Assembly: GCA_017353815.1 (NCBI GenBank)
Contig: JAFMSB010000009.1
Coordinates: 1 to 16,099 of the forward strand
DNA: 16,099 nt
Direction of reading: 5' to 3'
From: Methylocapsa sp.
GTDB lineage: Bacteria; Pseudomonadota; Alphaproteobacteria; Rhizobiales; Beijerinckiaceae
In this document: positions 7,334-15,643 of the stretch, one piece after another
Layout: every line of letters starts with the position of its first letter
Position numbering within the stretch: position 1 is the stretch's first letter
The notes under the pieces: generated by a model
Told to the model about the DNA's origin: nothing
The model's database searches: none
What the model saw: the letters and a program-made list of their open reading frames with translations, nothing else
Made by a program: the position numbers and the translations under genes

Positions 7334-8230
7334 TCACCGGCTCGAAGTGGCGGCCTGGCCGCTCGGTGTGCCAAAATAGCGGAAGAAATCGGATTTCGGG
7401 CTGACCACCATGCGCGTATCTCCGCCTTTTAATCCGGCCTCATAGGCCTGCATAGAGCGATAAAAGGCGAAGAAATCGGGGTCTTTGCCAAATCCTTCGG
7501 CGAAAATATGGTTCCTTTCGGCGTCGCCCTTGCCCCGGATCTGATCGGCATCGCGCCGCGCGTTTCCAAGTGTCACGACAACATCGCGGTCGGCCTGGGC
7601 TTTGATCGTCAGCGACTGCTCCTGGCCTTTGGCGCGAAATTCGTTTGCCTCGCGCGCACGCTCCGCTTGCATGCGCTTAAAAACCTGATCGGAAATCTGC
7701 CGGGGCAGGTCGGCGTGGCGAATTCTCACATCGATCGCGGCGATGCCATAATTGCCGCCTTCCGCATTCACTTGATCACGAATCTTGACCATGAGAGCGT
7801 TGCGATTTTCACGCACGATGTCGGTCTGCGTCGCCTCTCCGAGCACCCGGCGAACCGCCGAGTTCAGAATATAGCCCAGCTGATTGCTCGCCAGCTCGGG
7901 CGAGCGGACGGTCTGGTAAAATTTGAGCGGATCGACGATCCGGTAGCGCAGGAAAGAATCGACCTCGAGCCGGTTATTGTCGGACGCGAGCACTTCCTGC
8001 TTCGGCGCCTCAACAACCAGGATGCGGTTATCGAGATAAACGACACTCTCGATGAGCGGGTATTTGAAGTGCAGCCCTGGCGTGGTGACAAGGCCGCGCC
8101 CGGCAACGGGCTCGCCGAAACGCAAGACGATTGCTTGTTCGGTCTGCGCGACGGTGAACGCTGCGGAAAGCGCCACAATCAGCACCGCGATGACGACCGC
8201 GATCGTAGCAAGTGTGCTCGCGCCCTTCAT
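7334..8230 (-). CDS. hflC: HflC, SPFH/band-7 membrane protein, FtsH modulator
   Basis: HflC pairs with HflK in a large periplasm-facing membrane complex that encloses and modulates the FtsH protease. The 298-residue product has one N-terminal membrane anchor (about residues 7-28) and the SPFH motif VAQTEQAIVLRFGEPV. The core includes GLHFKYPLIESVVYLDNR and the conserved SFLRYRIVDPLKFYQTV, then RRVLGEATQTDIVRENRN and a charged helical region (FKRMQAERAREANEFRAKG). Size and layout match HflC. Its ATG overlaps the hflK stop as ATGA, indicating translational coupling. A degP-type protease gene, a common downstream neighbour in this order, is not present. Confidence 0.96.
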   Translation of the reverse strand: MKGASTLATIAVVIAVLIVALSAAFTVAQTEQAIVLRFGEPVAGRGLVTTPGLHFKYPLIESVVYLDNRILVVEAPKQEVLASDNNRLEVDSFLRYRIVDPLKFYQTVRSPELASNQLGYILNSAVRRVLGEATQTDIVRENRNALMVKIRDQVNAEGGNYGIAAIDVRIRHADLPRQISDQVFKRMQAERAREANEFRAKGQEQSLTIKAQADRDVVVTLGNARRDADQIRGKGDAERNHIFAEGFGKDPDFFAFYRSMQAYEAGLKGGDTRMVVSPKSDFFRYFGTPSGQAATSSR

Positions 8231-9345
8231 TTGCGGCCTCCGTCGGCTGCGCCGGGCGTAAGAGCCCCGAGCGGCAAATAGGGAACGACGCCCTGGCTTT
8301 GGCCCGCGCTTTGGTCAATTATGATTTTATCCGCGGCGCCGAGCACGCGTTCCATGGTTTCAAGATAAAGCCGCTCGCGCGTCACGTCGGGTGCTTTCTT
8401 GTATTGCTCATAGACCTGGTTGAAACGGGATATTTGTCCGGTTGCCTCCGCGACGGTCTGGAGCCGGTAGCCTTCCGCCTCCTGGACGATCGCCGCGGCC
8501 TTGCCTCGCGCCTCGGGGACGACCTTGTTGGCATAGGCTTGGGCCTCGTTGCGCATGCGGTCCTGATCCTGCTGGGCCGCAATCACGTCCTTGAAGGCGG
8601 CGATGACCTGCTCGGGCGGGTCGACCGATTGCAGCTGCACCTTCAACACCCTTACGCCAGCCTTGTACCAATCCAGAATCCCTTGCATAAGTTCTTGGAC
8701 GTTCTTTTCAACGGCTGGGCGTTCGGTAGTGAAAATCGGCATGATATCGTGGCGGCCAATGACTTCGCGCATTGCACTCTCGGCGACCGCCTTCACGGTT
8801 TCTTGCTGATTGGCGACATTGAAAGCATAATCCTCCGGGTGGACCGGGTCGATCTGCCAAATCACCACGAATTTTACGTCGGCGATGTTGTTATCGCCGG
8901 TCAGGATCAGGCTTTCCTCCGGAATGTCGAATTGCATCTGCGCGTTCGGTATCCGCGTATCCTGACGCAAGGAAAAGCCAATGTTGAGCGTATTGCGGTC
9001 GGTGACTGCGAGCTTTTGGACACTGCCGATGGGGAAGGGGAAATTATAGCGCAGCCCCGGCGCGGTCTTGCCCGTGTAGCGGCCGAAAATCATGTTGAGA
9101 CCGACTTCGTTCGGGCCAACCGTGTAGAGGCCAGATGCAAGCCAAACGATTGTGCCGAGAAGCACCAGCGCGAGCACGCCCCGCCCCCTTAGGCCTCCCG
9201 GAGAGGGTATCCACTGTCTGAGCTTTTCCTGCGCGCGCTTCAAAAATTCTTCGAATTCGGGCGGCGGCGCACCCGGTTTTTGACCCCATGGCCCCGGGCT
9301 TGGTTTCCAGGGGCCGCCATTTCCGCCCTCATTGTTCCACGGCAT
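8227..9345 (-). CDS. hflK: HflK, SPFH/band-7 membrane protein, FtsH modulator
   Basis: HflK is the partner of HflC in the HflKC complex around FtsH. The 372-residue product starts MPWNNEGGNGGPW, the Gly/Pro/Trp-rich N-terminus typical of alphaproteobacterial HflK. A single membrane segment follows (about 55-72, GVLALVLLGTIVWLASGLY), then the SPFH domain (VGPNEVGLNMIFGRYTG, GLRYNFPFPIGSV, VVIWQIDP, AMREVIGRHDI). After that come the long helical part (QAYANKVVPEARGKAAAIVQ) and a C-terminus ending in VVPYLPLGAL. An upstream in-frame ATG at 9393 would add 16 residues before the family N-terminus, so 9345 is preferred although its ribosome binding site is weak (AAGAG). It lies 90 bp after folA and overlaps hflC by 4 bp. 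Confidence 0.95.
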   Translation of the reverse strand: MPWNNEGGNGGPWKPSPGPWGQKPGAPPPEFEEFLKRAQEKLRQWIPSPGGLRGRGVLALVLLGTIVWLASGLYTVGPNEVGLNMIFGRYTGKTAPGLRYNFPFPIGSVQKLAVTDRNTLNIGFSLRQDTRIPNAQMQFDIPEESLILTGDNNIADVKFVVIWQIDPVHPEDYAFNVANQQETVKAVAESAMREVIGRHDIMPIFTTERPAVEKNVQELMQGILDWYKAGVRVLKVQLQSVDPPEQVIAAFKDVIAAQQDQDRMRNEAQAYANKVVPEARGKAAAIVQEAEGYRLQTVAEATGQISRFNQVYEQYKKAPDVTRERLYLETMERVLGAADKIIIDQSAGQSQGVVPYLPLGALTPGAADGGRK

Positions 9346-9435
9346 GGGAGACTCTTTTTTCCAGAGGACCGGGCTAGGCCCGCGAGCGCTCAAGCGCTCA
9401 ACTTTTGGCCACCATATAGAAGAGTGCAGGTTCGA

Positions 9436-10008
9436 CTACAATGAGGAGCGGCGGCGGACGAACTCCGCAAAGACGAAAGGTGCCTCATCCCCGCCACTTG
9501 GCGGCGGGTGCAGCCGCCCCGTTTCAACCCACTCCGCCCAATTGACGGCAGGAAAGCGCACATTTCCCTCAGGCGCAAGATCGACAAGCGTAAGATGCAT
9601 CCGCCCGGCACGGGCAATCAAGCTCTCGTAAAGGCTTGCTCCGCCCGCAAGGATGATTTCCCCCGCTCCCAATGCTTTGGCCCGCGCTTGGGCAAGATCG
9701 AGCGCGGCTTCACAGCAAAAAGCGATATGGATGTGACCGCCCCGGCTGCCGGCGGACGGCGGCTCGTAGCCCCGGTTCCGGGTGATCACGATCGTCTCGC
9801 GGCCGGGGAGGGCGCGGCCAATCGTATCCAGGGTTTTGCGTCCCATAAGCACGGGCTTGCCCATGGTGATGGCGCGAAAATGCTTAAGGTCGCTCGGCAA
9901 ATGCCAGGGAAGGCCGCGCCCGTCGCCGATCACGCCATTTCGAGCGACCGCGGCAATGATCGCGAGCGGTACCGGCGCAGCTGGACCCCCGGGAGCTGAC
10001 TCAAGCAC
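9436..10008 (-). CDS. folA: FolA, dihydrofolate reductase
   Basis: It reduces dihydrofolate to tetrahydrofolate with NADPH, feeding one-carbon metabolism and thymidylate synthesis. The 190-residue protein carries the DHFR signature from residue about 18: IIAAVARNGVIGDGRGLPWH, then LPSDLKHFRAITMGKPVLMG and MGRKT. ALPGRETIVITR and the nucleotide-binding AGEIILAGGASLYES follow. The reading frame begins with a GTG at 10008. AGGAAG sits about 9 nt upstream and no better ATG is available before the domain, so a GTG start with a short 14-residue N-terminal tail is the best call. Distance and orientation suggest an operon with hflK and hflC, as seen in other Hyphomicrobiales. thyA, often located just upstream, is missing from this position. 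Confidence 0.94.
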   Translation of the reverse strand: MLESAPGGPAAPVPLAIIAAVARNGVIGDGRGLPWHLPSDLKHFRAITMGKPVLMGRKTLDTIGRALPGRETIVITRNRGYEPPSAGSRGGHIHIAFCCEAALDLAQARAKALGAGEIILAGGASLYESLIARAGRMHLTLVDLAPEGNVRFPAVNWAEWVETGRLHPPPSGGDEAPFVFAEFVRRRSSL

Positions 10009-10266
10009 GGCTTCGGCTTCCTACCCCGAAGGGAGGCCCCGCCCGGCTCACGCCGGTTCGTTGCAGAGCCAAAGCAAGAGGCGGCTGCCAGGTTTTCCGG
10101 CCAAATCCCGCGAAAGCTCGGCCAAAGGCGGCATTCAAGGTGGCAGATCGCTCGGTAATGTTTCTCATCATGCGAAAATTTGATGTGCCCAATTCCGGAA
10201 CCGCCTTCGCGAATCCCAATTCCTGTGGCAGATTTATCAGGTTTGGTGTCCGGAAAGGAGTTATGC

Positions 10267-10455
10267 ATGTCTCGCGAAACTCATTTGGCCGCGCTCGAAC
10301 AACGCCACGAAGCGCTCGACAAAGAGATTGCAAACGAATTGCTCCACCCCGCGAGGGACGAACTGAAACTGACCGAATTGAAACGCCGGAAATTGCAAAT
10401 CAAGGATGAGATGGCAAAATTGCAGAGCAGCCACCTGTTTTCTACCCTGAACTAA
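10267..10455 (+). CDS. YdcH-family protein (DUF465)
   Basis: This 62-residue protein begins MSRETHLAALEQRHEALDKE and continues as a charged helical hairpin (LKLTELKRRKLQIKDEMAKL), the hallmark of the small YdcH/DUF465 family. The function of the family is not established. The start at 10267 is fixed by an AAAGGAG site 6 nt upstream. An in-frame start at 10180 would add 29 proline-rich residues foreign to the family. It is monocistronic, with 258 bp to folA on the other strand. Confidence 0.9.
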   Translation: MSRETHLAALEQRHEALDKEIANELLHPARDELKLTELKRRKLQIKDEMAKLQSSHLFSTLN

Positions 10456-10832
10456 GCTTTTCTACCGATAGCCGGGTTCGCGTCTCGATGCCGTGGGCAG
10501 GGCGGGACCGGCTTTGAACCTTGGAAACTCTGCTCCGGCGCGGCATTTCCAGCGGACTCTGCCTGCGCGGAGCAAAAGAACCAAAACCCTGCCGCTGCTG
10601 ATATTGCGCGGTCTTGGCGCTTCAATATTTTTCCTGCGGAGCGGCAGCTCCCGCCCCGAAGGAGCACGCCGGCGGCCAGGCGGCAAAGCCGCCATCATGG
10701 AGCCGCCACAGTCCTAGCTTTACATGATCCGGAGGCGCCCTAGATAGGGCAAACTGTGGTGCGCCCGGCAAGGCCGCCGCGCTTTTTGGCCCGGCATGGA
10801 AACGGACCTCGGGCAACATAGGAGGAGCGATT
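10456..10832. other. 377-bp intergenic region between the YdcH-family gene and the VOC gene
   Basis: No ORF on either strand has a recognisable domain or a good ribosome binding site, and no tRNA or mobile element is visible. The right half contains a nested inverted repeat, listed separately, which together with the VOC promoter probably accounts for what is functional here. Confidence 0.5.
10706..10759 (+). repeat. Nested inverted repeats upstream of the VOC gene
   Basis: The outer arms CCACAGT (10706-10712) and ACTGTGG (10753-10759) are perfect complements. Inside lies the compact palindrome GCCCTA-GA-TAGGGC (10737-10750). The block ends 73 bp before the VOC start codon. It could be a structured 5' leader or two regulator sites. 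Confidence 0.4.
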
Positions 10833-11198
10833 ATGGGCAACCCCTTTGTGCATGTCGAACTCATCACGCCCGACGTTGATAAGGCAAAATCCTTTTACGC
10901 GGCTATGTTTGACTGGAAGCTCGAAGATATGCCGATGGGGCCGGGCTTTACTTACACGATGATCCGGGTCGGCGAAGGCACGGGCGGTGGCATGATGGCA
11001 ACTCCGGAGCCTGGCGTTCCCACGATGTGGGTCCCTTATATGCAAGTCGATGACGTGTCGGCGGCAACCGCCAAGGCGAAATCGCTCGGCGCAAAGGTCT
11101 GGAAGGAGGTCACCGAAGTGCCGGGCGCGGGCAGTTTTTCTGTCATTGGCGATCCGGCGGGCGCGACATTCGGATTGTGGCAGAACAAGCGGGCATGA
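10833..11198 (+). CDS. VOC (glyoxalase/bleomycin-resistance fold) family protein
   Basis: This 121-residue protein is a single VOC module pair. It opens with FVHVELITPDVDKAKSFYAA, followed by MFDWKLEDMPMG and the central GGGMMATPEPGVPTMWVPYM. The second half is VDDVSAATAKAKSLGAKVWK, ending in SVIGDPAGATFGLWQ. This layout matches the group of small VOC proteins similar to the mycobacterial CFP32/glyoxalase-like proteins. H7 and E9 occupy the usual first-strand metal-ligand region, but the substrate cannot be inferred. The start has an excellent GGAGGAG site. It stands alone, convergent with gltA. Confidence 0.9.
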   Translation: MGNPFVHVELITPDVDKAKSFYAAMFDWKLEDMPMGPGFTYTMIRVGEGTGGGMMATPEPGVPTMWVPYMQVDDVSAATAKAKSLGAKVWKEVTEVPGAGSFSVIGDPAGATFGLWQNKRA

Positions 11199-11229
11199 GC
11201 AGCGGGGCGGCCGCGGCGTAGCCCGCTGC
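11199..11229 (+). terminator. Hairpin immediately after the VOC gene stop codon
   Basis: GCAGCGGG (11199-11206) and CCCGCTGC (11222-11229) form a perfect 8-bp GC-rich stem with a 15-nt loop containing GCGGCCGC. It begins at the base after the TGA. There is no T-tract, so it may protect the 3' end or be a weak terminator rather than a classical intrinsic one. Confidence 0.35.
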
Positions 11230-11416
11230 CTTGGCGTAAGCGCCCGCCTCCATCTCCCGGGCGGCCGGTCAAAATCCGTCCCGCTGCGGGCGCATCCTGA
11301 CAAGCGGACAGCGGGCTTGGCGTACGGCCGGTCATGCGGCCAGAACTGGAACCATATTCGGAATCTGAAGTAAATGATAACGACCTCCTCGAAGATTCCG
11401 AACAGCGTGATGCCGT

Positions 11417-11441
11417 AAAACAAAAAGACCGCTGCGCCAGC
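11417..11441 (-). terminator. Weak candidate intrinsic terminator after gltA
   Basis: On the minus strand, 7 bases beyond the gltA stop, GCTG-GCG-CAGC (11441-11431) forms a short 4-bp stem. GG and a T-rich stretch TCTTTTTGTTTT follow. The stem is short; position and T-tract are the main support. Confidence 0.3.
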
Positions 11442-11448
11442 CGCGCCG

Positions 11449-12741
11449 CTAGGCCCTTCTCTCTATGGGCACATAGTCGCGCCGCGCGGGCCCCGTATAA
11501 AGCTGGCGCGGACGCCCGATTTTCTGGCCCGGATCCTCGATCATTTCCTTCCATTGGGCGATCCAGCCCGCAGTGCGCGCCACCGCAAAAAGCGCGGTGA
11601 ACATCGATACCGGGAAGCCCATCGCCCGGAGCGTGATCCCCGAATAGAAATCGACATTCGGATAGAGCTTCTTCTCGATGAAATATTCGTCGCTGAGGGC
11701 AATCTTTTCGAGCCCGATCGCGACCTCGAGGAGCGGGTTGTCCTTGTCTCCAAGCTCGTTCAGCACCTCGTGACAAGTCCGCTGCATAATCTTGGCGCGC
11801 GGATCATAATTTTTATAGACCCGGTGGCCAAATCCCATCAGCCGGAACGGATCATTCTTGTCCTTGGCCCTAGCGATAAACTTCGGAATATTTTCCACCG
11901 TGCCAATCTCCATCAGCATTTTGAGCGCGGCCTCGTTGGCGCCGCCGTGCGCCGGCCCCCAAAGGCACGCCACCCCCGCCGCGATGCATGCAAAGGGATT
12001 TGCGCCGGATGAGCCGGCAAGCCGCACCGTCGAGGTCGACGCGTTCTGCTCGTGGTCGGCATGGAGGATGAAGATCCGGTCAAGCGCCCGGGCGAAAACA
12101 GGGTTGATCCTAAATTCCTCGCAGGGCACCGCATAGCACATGCGCAAGAAATTCGACGAATAGTCGAGGTCGTTCTTTGGGTATACGAACGGCTGGCCAA
12201 TCGAATATTTGTAGGCCATTGCGGCAAGCGTCGGCATTTTGCCAATCAGGCGGAAGGATGCGGTCATCCGCTGGTTGCGGTCGGAAATATCGGTGGAATC
12301 GTGGTAAAAGGCCGAGAGAGCGCCGACGCTCGCGACCAGCACGGCCATAGGATGGGAGTCGCGCCGCAGACCGTGAAGGAAGCTAGCCAGCTGCTCATGC
12401 ACCATGGTGTGGCGCGTTATGCGGTGATCGAAGTCTTTTTTCTGCGCCGCAGACGGCAGCTCGCCGTAAAGCAAAAGATAGCAGGTCTCCAAAAAATCGC
12501 CGCGCTCGGCAATCTGCTCGATCGGATAGCCACGATAAAGCAGAACTCCTTTGTCACCGTCGATATAGGTAATTTCCGACTCGCAGCTCGCCGTCGAGGT
12601 GTAACCCGGGTCGAATGTGAACATGCCCGCCTGCGCATAAAGCTTGCCGATATCCACAACGGATGGCCCGATGGTGCCGGTCTTGACCGGCAGCTCGATC
12701 GTTTTGTCGCCGAAGGTAAAAGAGCCAGTTTTTGCGCTCAT
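11449..12741 (-). CDS. gltA: GltA, type II citrate synthase
   Basis: It condenses acetyl-CoA with oxaloacetate to citrate, the entry step of the TCA cycle. The 430-residue length is that of the Gram-negative hexameric type. The catalytic triad is intact: His265 ([10 protein letters not shown]), His306 (GFGHRVYK) and Asp364 (NVDFYSG). Other family blocks are [55 protein letters not shown] and the C-terminal [16 protein letters not shown]. The start at 12741 ([13 protein letters not shown]) matches the usual N-terminus, with only a weak ribosome binding site. It appears to be transcribed alone. Confidence 0.98.
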   Translation of the reverse strand: MSAKTGSFTFGDKTIELPVKTGTIGPSVVDIGKLYAQAGMFTFDPGYTSTASCESEITYIDGDKGVLLYRGYPIEQIAERGDFLETCYLLLYGELPSAAQKKDFDHRITRHTMVHEQLASFLHGLRRDSHPMAVLVASVGALSAFYHDSTDISDRNQRMTASFRLIGKMPTLAAMAYKYSIGQPFVYPKNDLDYSSNFLRMCYAVPCEEFRINPVFARALDRIFILHADHEQNASTSTVRLAGSSGANPFACIAAGVACLWGPAHGGANEAALKMLMEIGTVENIPKFIARAKDKNDPFRLMGFGHRVYKNYDPRAKIMQRTCHEVLNELGDKDNPLLEVAIGLEKIALSDEYFIEKKLYPNVDFYSGITLRAMGFPVSMFTALFAVARTAGWIAQWKEMIEDPGQKIGRPRQLYTGPARRDYVPIERRA

Positions 12742-12820
12742 TGGGCCTGCTTTCGAGGAATACTTTGCGATGCGCTCGGTAAGCCTCAGGCATCGCGCGG
12801 ATTTATGATGCGGCGCAAAA

Positions 12821-12849
12821 ACACTAGCTTAGGATGAATTTTCTTTCAA
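12821..12849 (-). promoter_or_regulatory. Candidate gltA promoter
   Basis: On the minus strand TTGAAA (12849-12844) is followed after 17 bp by TAGTGT (12826-12821), about 80 bp before the gltA ATG. The -35 is good and the -10 matches only at its outer bases. Confidence 0.33.
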
Positions 12850-12988
12850 GCGGGACGCGGGTCGAATGAATGTGGCGCATCCCGGCGCGGCGTGCATGCC
12901 TAAGGCTTGCCTCCGTCTGCTGAGGCGTCTGAGCACGCGGGGGCGAATTATTTTGCGGGCGGCAGAGCCTCGGCGCCCGGGAACGGTT

Positions 12989-13007
12989 GCGCCGCCTGCC
13001 GCGGCGC
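12989..13007 (-). terminator. Hairpin just after argG
   Basis: Six bases past the argG stop the minus strand reads GCGCCGC-GGCAG-GCGGCGC, a perfect 7-bp stem with a 5-nt loop. No T-tract follows, so it may be Rho-dependent or only a 3'-end stabiliser. Confidence 0.35.
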
Positions 13008-13013
13008 GGCCCC

Positions 13014-14270
13014 TTAGCCTTTGCTGATTGGAGCCGAAGCGGCGGACTTACGGGCGCGCCTTGCCAGGGTGCGCAAGCGCAAGGCATTGAGCTTGATGAA
13101 GCCCGCTGCATCGCGATGGTCATAGGCGCCGATGCCCTCCTCGAAAGTGACGAGATCCCGATCGTAAAGCGAATAGGAGCTCGAGCGGCCAACAACCGCG
13201 GCCGAGCCTTTAAAGAGCTTTAGGCGCACGCGCCCGCTGACAAACTCCTGGCTGCGGTCGATGAGCGCTTGCAGCATCTCGCGCTCGGACGAAAACCAAA
13301 AGCCGTCGTAGATGAGCTCGGCATATTTTGGCATGAGCTCATCCTTGAGATGCGCGGCGCCGCGGTCGAGCGTGATCTGTTCCATGCCGCGATGCGCGCA
13401 GTGAAGGATCGTGCCGCCTGGCGTCTCATACATCCCGCGCGATTTCATGCCAACAAAACGGTTCTCGACGAGATCGAGCCGCCCGATGCCGTGTCTGCGC
13501 CCGCATTCATTGAGATGCGCAAGCAAGGTTGCGGGCGTCATCGGCTTGCCATCGATCGCCGCCGCGTCGCCGCGTTCGAAATCGATCTCGATGTATTCGG
13601 CTTCATCCGGCGCATCCTCCGGGCTAATCGGGCACGAATAAATATATTCGGGCACTTCTTGCGCCGGGTCTTCCAGCACTTTGCCTTCCGAGGAGACATG
13701 AAGCAGATTGGCGTCGGTGGAAAACGGCGCTTCGCCGCGCTTATCCTTCGCAATCGGGATCTGGTTTTTCTCGGCAAATGCGATGAGCGCGGAGCGGGAG
13801 GTCAAGTCCCATTCCCGCCAAGGCGCGATCACTTTGATGTCAGGCTCGAGCGCATAATAGGAAAGCTCGAAGCGCACTTGATCATTGCCTTTCCCGGTCG
13901 CCCCATGGGCCACCGCATCGGCCCCCGCCTTGCGGGCGATTTCGATCTGTTTTTTTGCAATGAGCGGGCGCGCGATGGAAGTGCCAAGGAGATAGAGCCC
14001 TTCGTATTGCGCATTGGCGCGGAACATCGGGAAGACATAATCCCGGACAAATTCCTCCCGGAGATCCTCGACAAAAATGTGCTCCCGTTTGATGCCAAGG
14101 AGGAGCGCTTTTTGCCGCGCTGGCTCGAGCTCCTCGCCCTGCCCGAGATCGGCGGTGAAGGTCACGACCTCGCAGCCATAGGTGGTCTGCAGCCATTTTA
14201 GAATGATCGACGTATCAAGCCCGCCCGAATAGGCGAGAACGACTCTTTTCACCTTCGTCTTTGAATTCAT
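13014..14270 (-). CDS. argG: ArgG, argininosuccinate synthase
   Basis: It ligates citrulline and aspartate with ATP cleavage to AMP, the penultimate step of arginine biosynthesis. The 418-residue protein has the N-type ATP pyrophosphatase loop AYSGGLDTS at residues 13-21. Further family blocks are [63 protein letters not shown] and [18 protein letters not shown], and it ends in a lysine-rich tail. The start at 14270 places the SGGLDTS loop at the family distance, although the bases upstream contain no clear Shine-Dalgarno. A plausible promoter lies about 34 bp upstream, giving a short leader. Confidence 0.98.
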   Translation of the reverse strand: MNSKTKVKRVVLAYSGGLDTSIILKWLQTTYGCEVVTFTADLGQGEELEPARQKALLLGIKREHIFVEDLREEFVRDYVFPMFRANAQYEGLYLLGTSIARPLIAKKQIEIARKAGADAVAHGATGKGNDQVRFELSYYALEPDIKVIAPWREWDLTSRSALIAFAEKNQIPIAKDKRGEAPFSTDANLLHVSSEGKVLEDPAQEVPEYIYSCPISPEDAPDEAEYIEIDFERGDAAAIDGKPMTPATLLAHLNECGRRHGIGRLDLVENRFVGMKSRGMYETPGGTILHCAHRGMEQITLDRGAAHLKDELMPKYAELIYDGFWFSSEREMLQALIDRSQEFVSGRVRLKLFKGSAAVVGRSSSYSLYDRDLVTFEEGIGAYDHRDAAGFIKLNALRLRTLARRARKSAASAPISKG

Positions 14271-14303
14271 AGGAGACCGGCGCTGGATGAAGCAACGCGG
14301 CCG

Positions 14304-14331
14304 ACTATAATGGCAGCGTGGAAAGGCGCAA
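14304..14331 (-). promoter_or_regulatory. Candidate argG promoter
   Basis: On the minus strand TTGCGC (14331-14326) is followed after 16 bp by TATAGT (14309-14304), a five-of-six match to the -10 consensus. The implied start would leave a leader of roughly 25-30 nt before the argG ATG. Confidence 0.45.
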
Positions 14332-14501
14332 GCGCGCCGGTTTTTCTCGCCCTTTCATTTCCTGCCCATTGTCAGGAGCTTGCGCCAGGCTTTCGGCGCC
14401 GCGTGGGAGCCCTTTATGGCTAACCGGCGCTTAAGCGATTCGCTTCAATCTTCCTGCTGCGCGGCCTTAAAAATGCAGCCAGGCAAAAGAGGATGATCTA
14501 G

Positions 14502-15365
14502 ATGAATCGCAAAGGTTTCGCCCCCAAAAAAGCGTTGGCGCTCGCCGCGGCCGGCCTTATCCCTCTCGCCGCGGCGGCTAATTTGGCAGTGCCTGCGACA
14601 GCCGCAGATTTTGGGCAGCCTTTACCCGAGCCTCCTCCCGCGTACGATATGGTTGACTTTTCCTCGGGCTGGTATGTGCGCGGCGATATCGCTTATGCGC
14701 GAGAGACTTTCCCCGAAATAACCCCAGACTTTGGATTGATACCATCGGTGCGCAACACTTACAGCACGGGCGCCGGAATGGGGTACAAGATCAACGATTG
14801 GCTCCGCACCGATCTCATCCTCGACTACCGCTCGCCGGTTCAGTCGGCGGGTATCGGAGCGGTGAGAGGCTGCGAGATTGTGCTGCCCGATGTGGTGACC
14901 GGATTACCAACGCCAAGCTCGCAGGTTTGCGCCGGGCACTTCAACACGCAAATTCATCGCTGGGATCTTCTCGCCAATGCCTATATCGATCTCGGTACCT
15001 GGCAGGGCGTGACGCCTTATGTAGGCGCGGGCGCGGGCGTCTCCTGGGCGCGTATCTGGCAATCCGTCAATTGGAGCCTGATTAATGGTCTGCCTTGCCA
15101 AGCAAGCTGCGGATTTCCGGGATTTGGGGGCACTTTCTTCTTCTCCGATTGGGACCGCAGCCAGTCGGTCATGCAGTACCGCTTCGCCTGGGCTCTGATG
15201 GCCGGATTTGCGGTTGCACTCACCGACCATGTGCAACTCGACGCCGGTTATCGCTACCTCAATCTCGGCACCGTCTCCAGCGTTTCGGCGGTCACCGGAG
15301 CGGCTGCATCGCGCACCGTCACCGCCAATGAGGTCCGCGCGGGCCTGCGTTACACGATTGATTGA
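14502..15365 (+). CDS. Small outer-membrane beta-barrel protein (Omp25/porin-like family)
   Basis: This 287-residue protein has a Sec signal peptide: basic MNRKGFAPKK, a hydrophobic Ala/Leu stretch, and cleavage near PATA-ADFG (about residue 34-35). A proline-rich spacer follows, then alternating aromatic/hydrophobic strands such as GWYVRGDIAYARE, YSTGAGMGYKIND, RTDLILDYR, VTPYVGAGAGVSWARIW, FAWALMAGFAVAL and VQLDAGYRYLNLG. The last strand is VRAGLRYTID. This resembles the rhizobial 8-stranded outer-membrane proteins. Four cysteines occur in two pairs (124/143 and 199/203) in predicted loops. AGAGGA lies 10 nt before the ATG. The exact function is unknown, most likely structural or envelope-related. 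Confidence 0.87.
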   Translation: MNRKGFAPKKALALAAAGLIPLAAAANLAVPATAADFGQPLPEPPPAYDMVDFSSGWYVRGDIAYARETFPEITPDFGLIPSVRNTYSTGAGMGYKINDWLRTDLILDYRSPVQSAGIGAVRGCEIVLPDVVTGLPTPSSQVCAGHFNTQIHRWDLLANAYIDLGTWQGVTPYVGAGAGVSWARIWQSVNWSLINGLPCQASCGFPGFGGTFFFSDWDRSQSVMQYRFAWALMAGFAVALTDHVQLDAGYRYLNLGTVSSVSAVTGAAASRTVTANEVRAGLRYTID

Positions 15366-15422
15366 GAGGCGCTTGCAAGCTAAGAGCGGCCATGCTCTCG
15401 CGCTGGATTTTTTTGGGAGGCA

Positions 15423-15643
15423 TACCGCAACGACGAGATCGTCCTCCGCTACAGCCCCAAGATTTGCATCCGCATTTGCATCCGCGCGCGGAAGCCTGCG
15501 TGCGCGGACTTCCGTCCGTCTTCAATCTTGGGAAAAATCCGTGGATTGACGCCGACGGCGCTCCCGCGCGGGAGATCGCCGCGCAGGTCGAGCGCTGTCT
15601 CTCAAGGTCGCTCAGCTTTGAGCTTCTGAAAAAAGCAGATTAG
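15423..15643 (+). pseudogene. Decayed YjdI-type [4Fe-4S] mono-cluster ferredoxin gene
   Basis: Two reading frames together spell a YjdI-like (divergent 4Fe-4S) protein. One frame from 15423 gives YRNDEIVLRYSPKICI. The next frame from about 15490 gives EACVRGLPSVFNLGKNPWID and then EIAAQVERC to the TAG at 15641-15643. The break coincides with a 12-bp tandem duplication and a CGCGCGCGG run. Removing one copy and one CG restores KICIRAEACVRGLP with the family C-x5-C spacing. The first frame has no start codon downstream of the TAA at 15381-15383. The usual CPSGAL motif near the end reads CLSRSL. Several lesions together argue for a pseudogene rather than a sequencing error. The intact family members are small iron-sulfur proteins of unknown role. 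Confidence 0.8.
15462..15485 (+). repeat. Perfect 12-bp tandem duplication within the YjdI pseudogene
   Basis: ATTTGCATCCGC occurs twice back to back (15462-15473 and 15474-15485). It falls exactly at the frame change of the YjdI remnant, between the first and second cysteine of its cluster motif. Confidence 0.95.

Noticed and set aside
7262..7335. GAGGGCGG and CCGCCCTC inverted repeat near the end of hflC
   Set aside because: The arms are nearly 60 bp apart, one overlaps the hflC stop, and no T-tract follows. It is too weak for a terminator call.
8212..9192. A 326-codon plus-strand frame antisense to hflK
   Set aside because: It is a frame mirror of a GC-rich gene with a clear family identity on the other strand. 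It has no domain and no ribosome binding site.
10740..11423. A 227-codon minus-strand frame covering the VOC gene
   Set aside because: It lies antisense to the whole VOC gene, starts at TTG without a ribosome binding site and has arginine-rich shadow composition. Only the first part next to gltA is discussed, as a finding.
12052..12837. A 261-codon plus-strand frame antisense to gltA
   Set aside because: Same reason: gltA has all catalytic residues on the other strand, and the antisense product resembles no known family.
13269..14201. A 310-codon plus-strand frame antisense to argG
   Set aside because: argG is unmistakable on the minus strand and conserved across it. The antisense frame is a codon-bias shadow.
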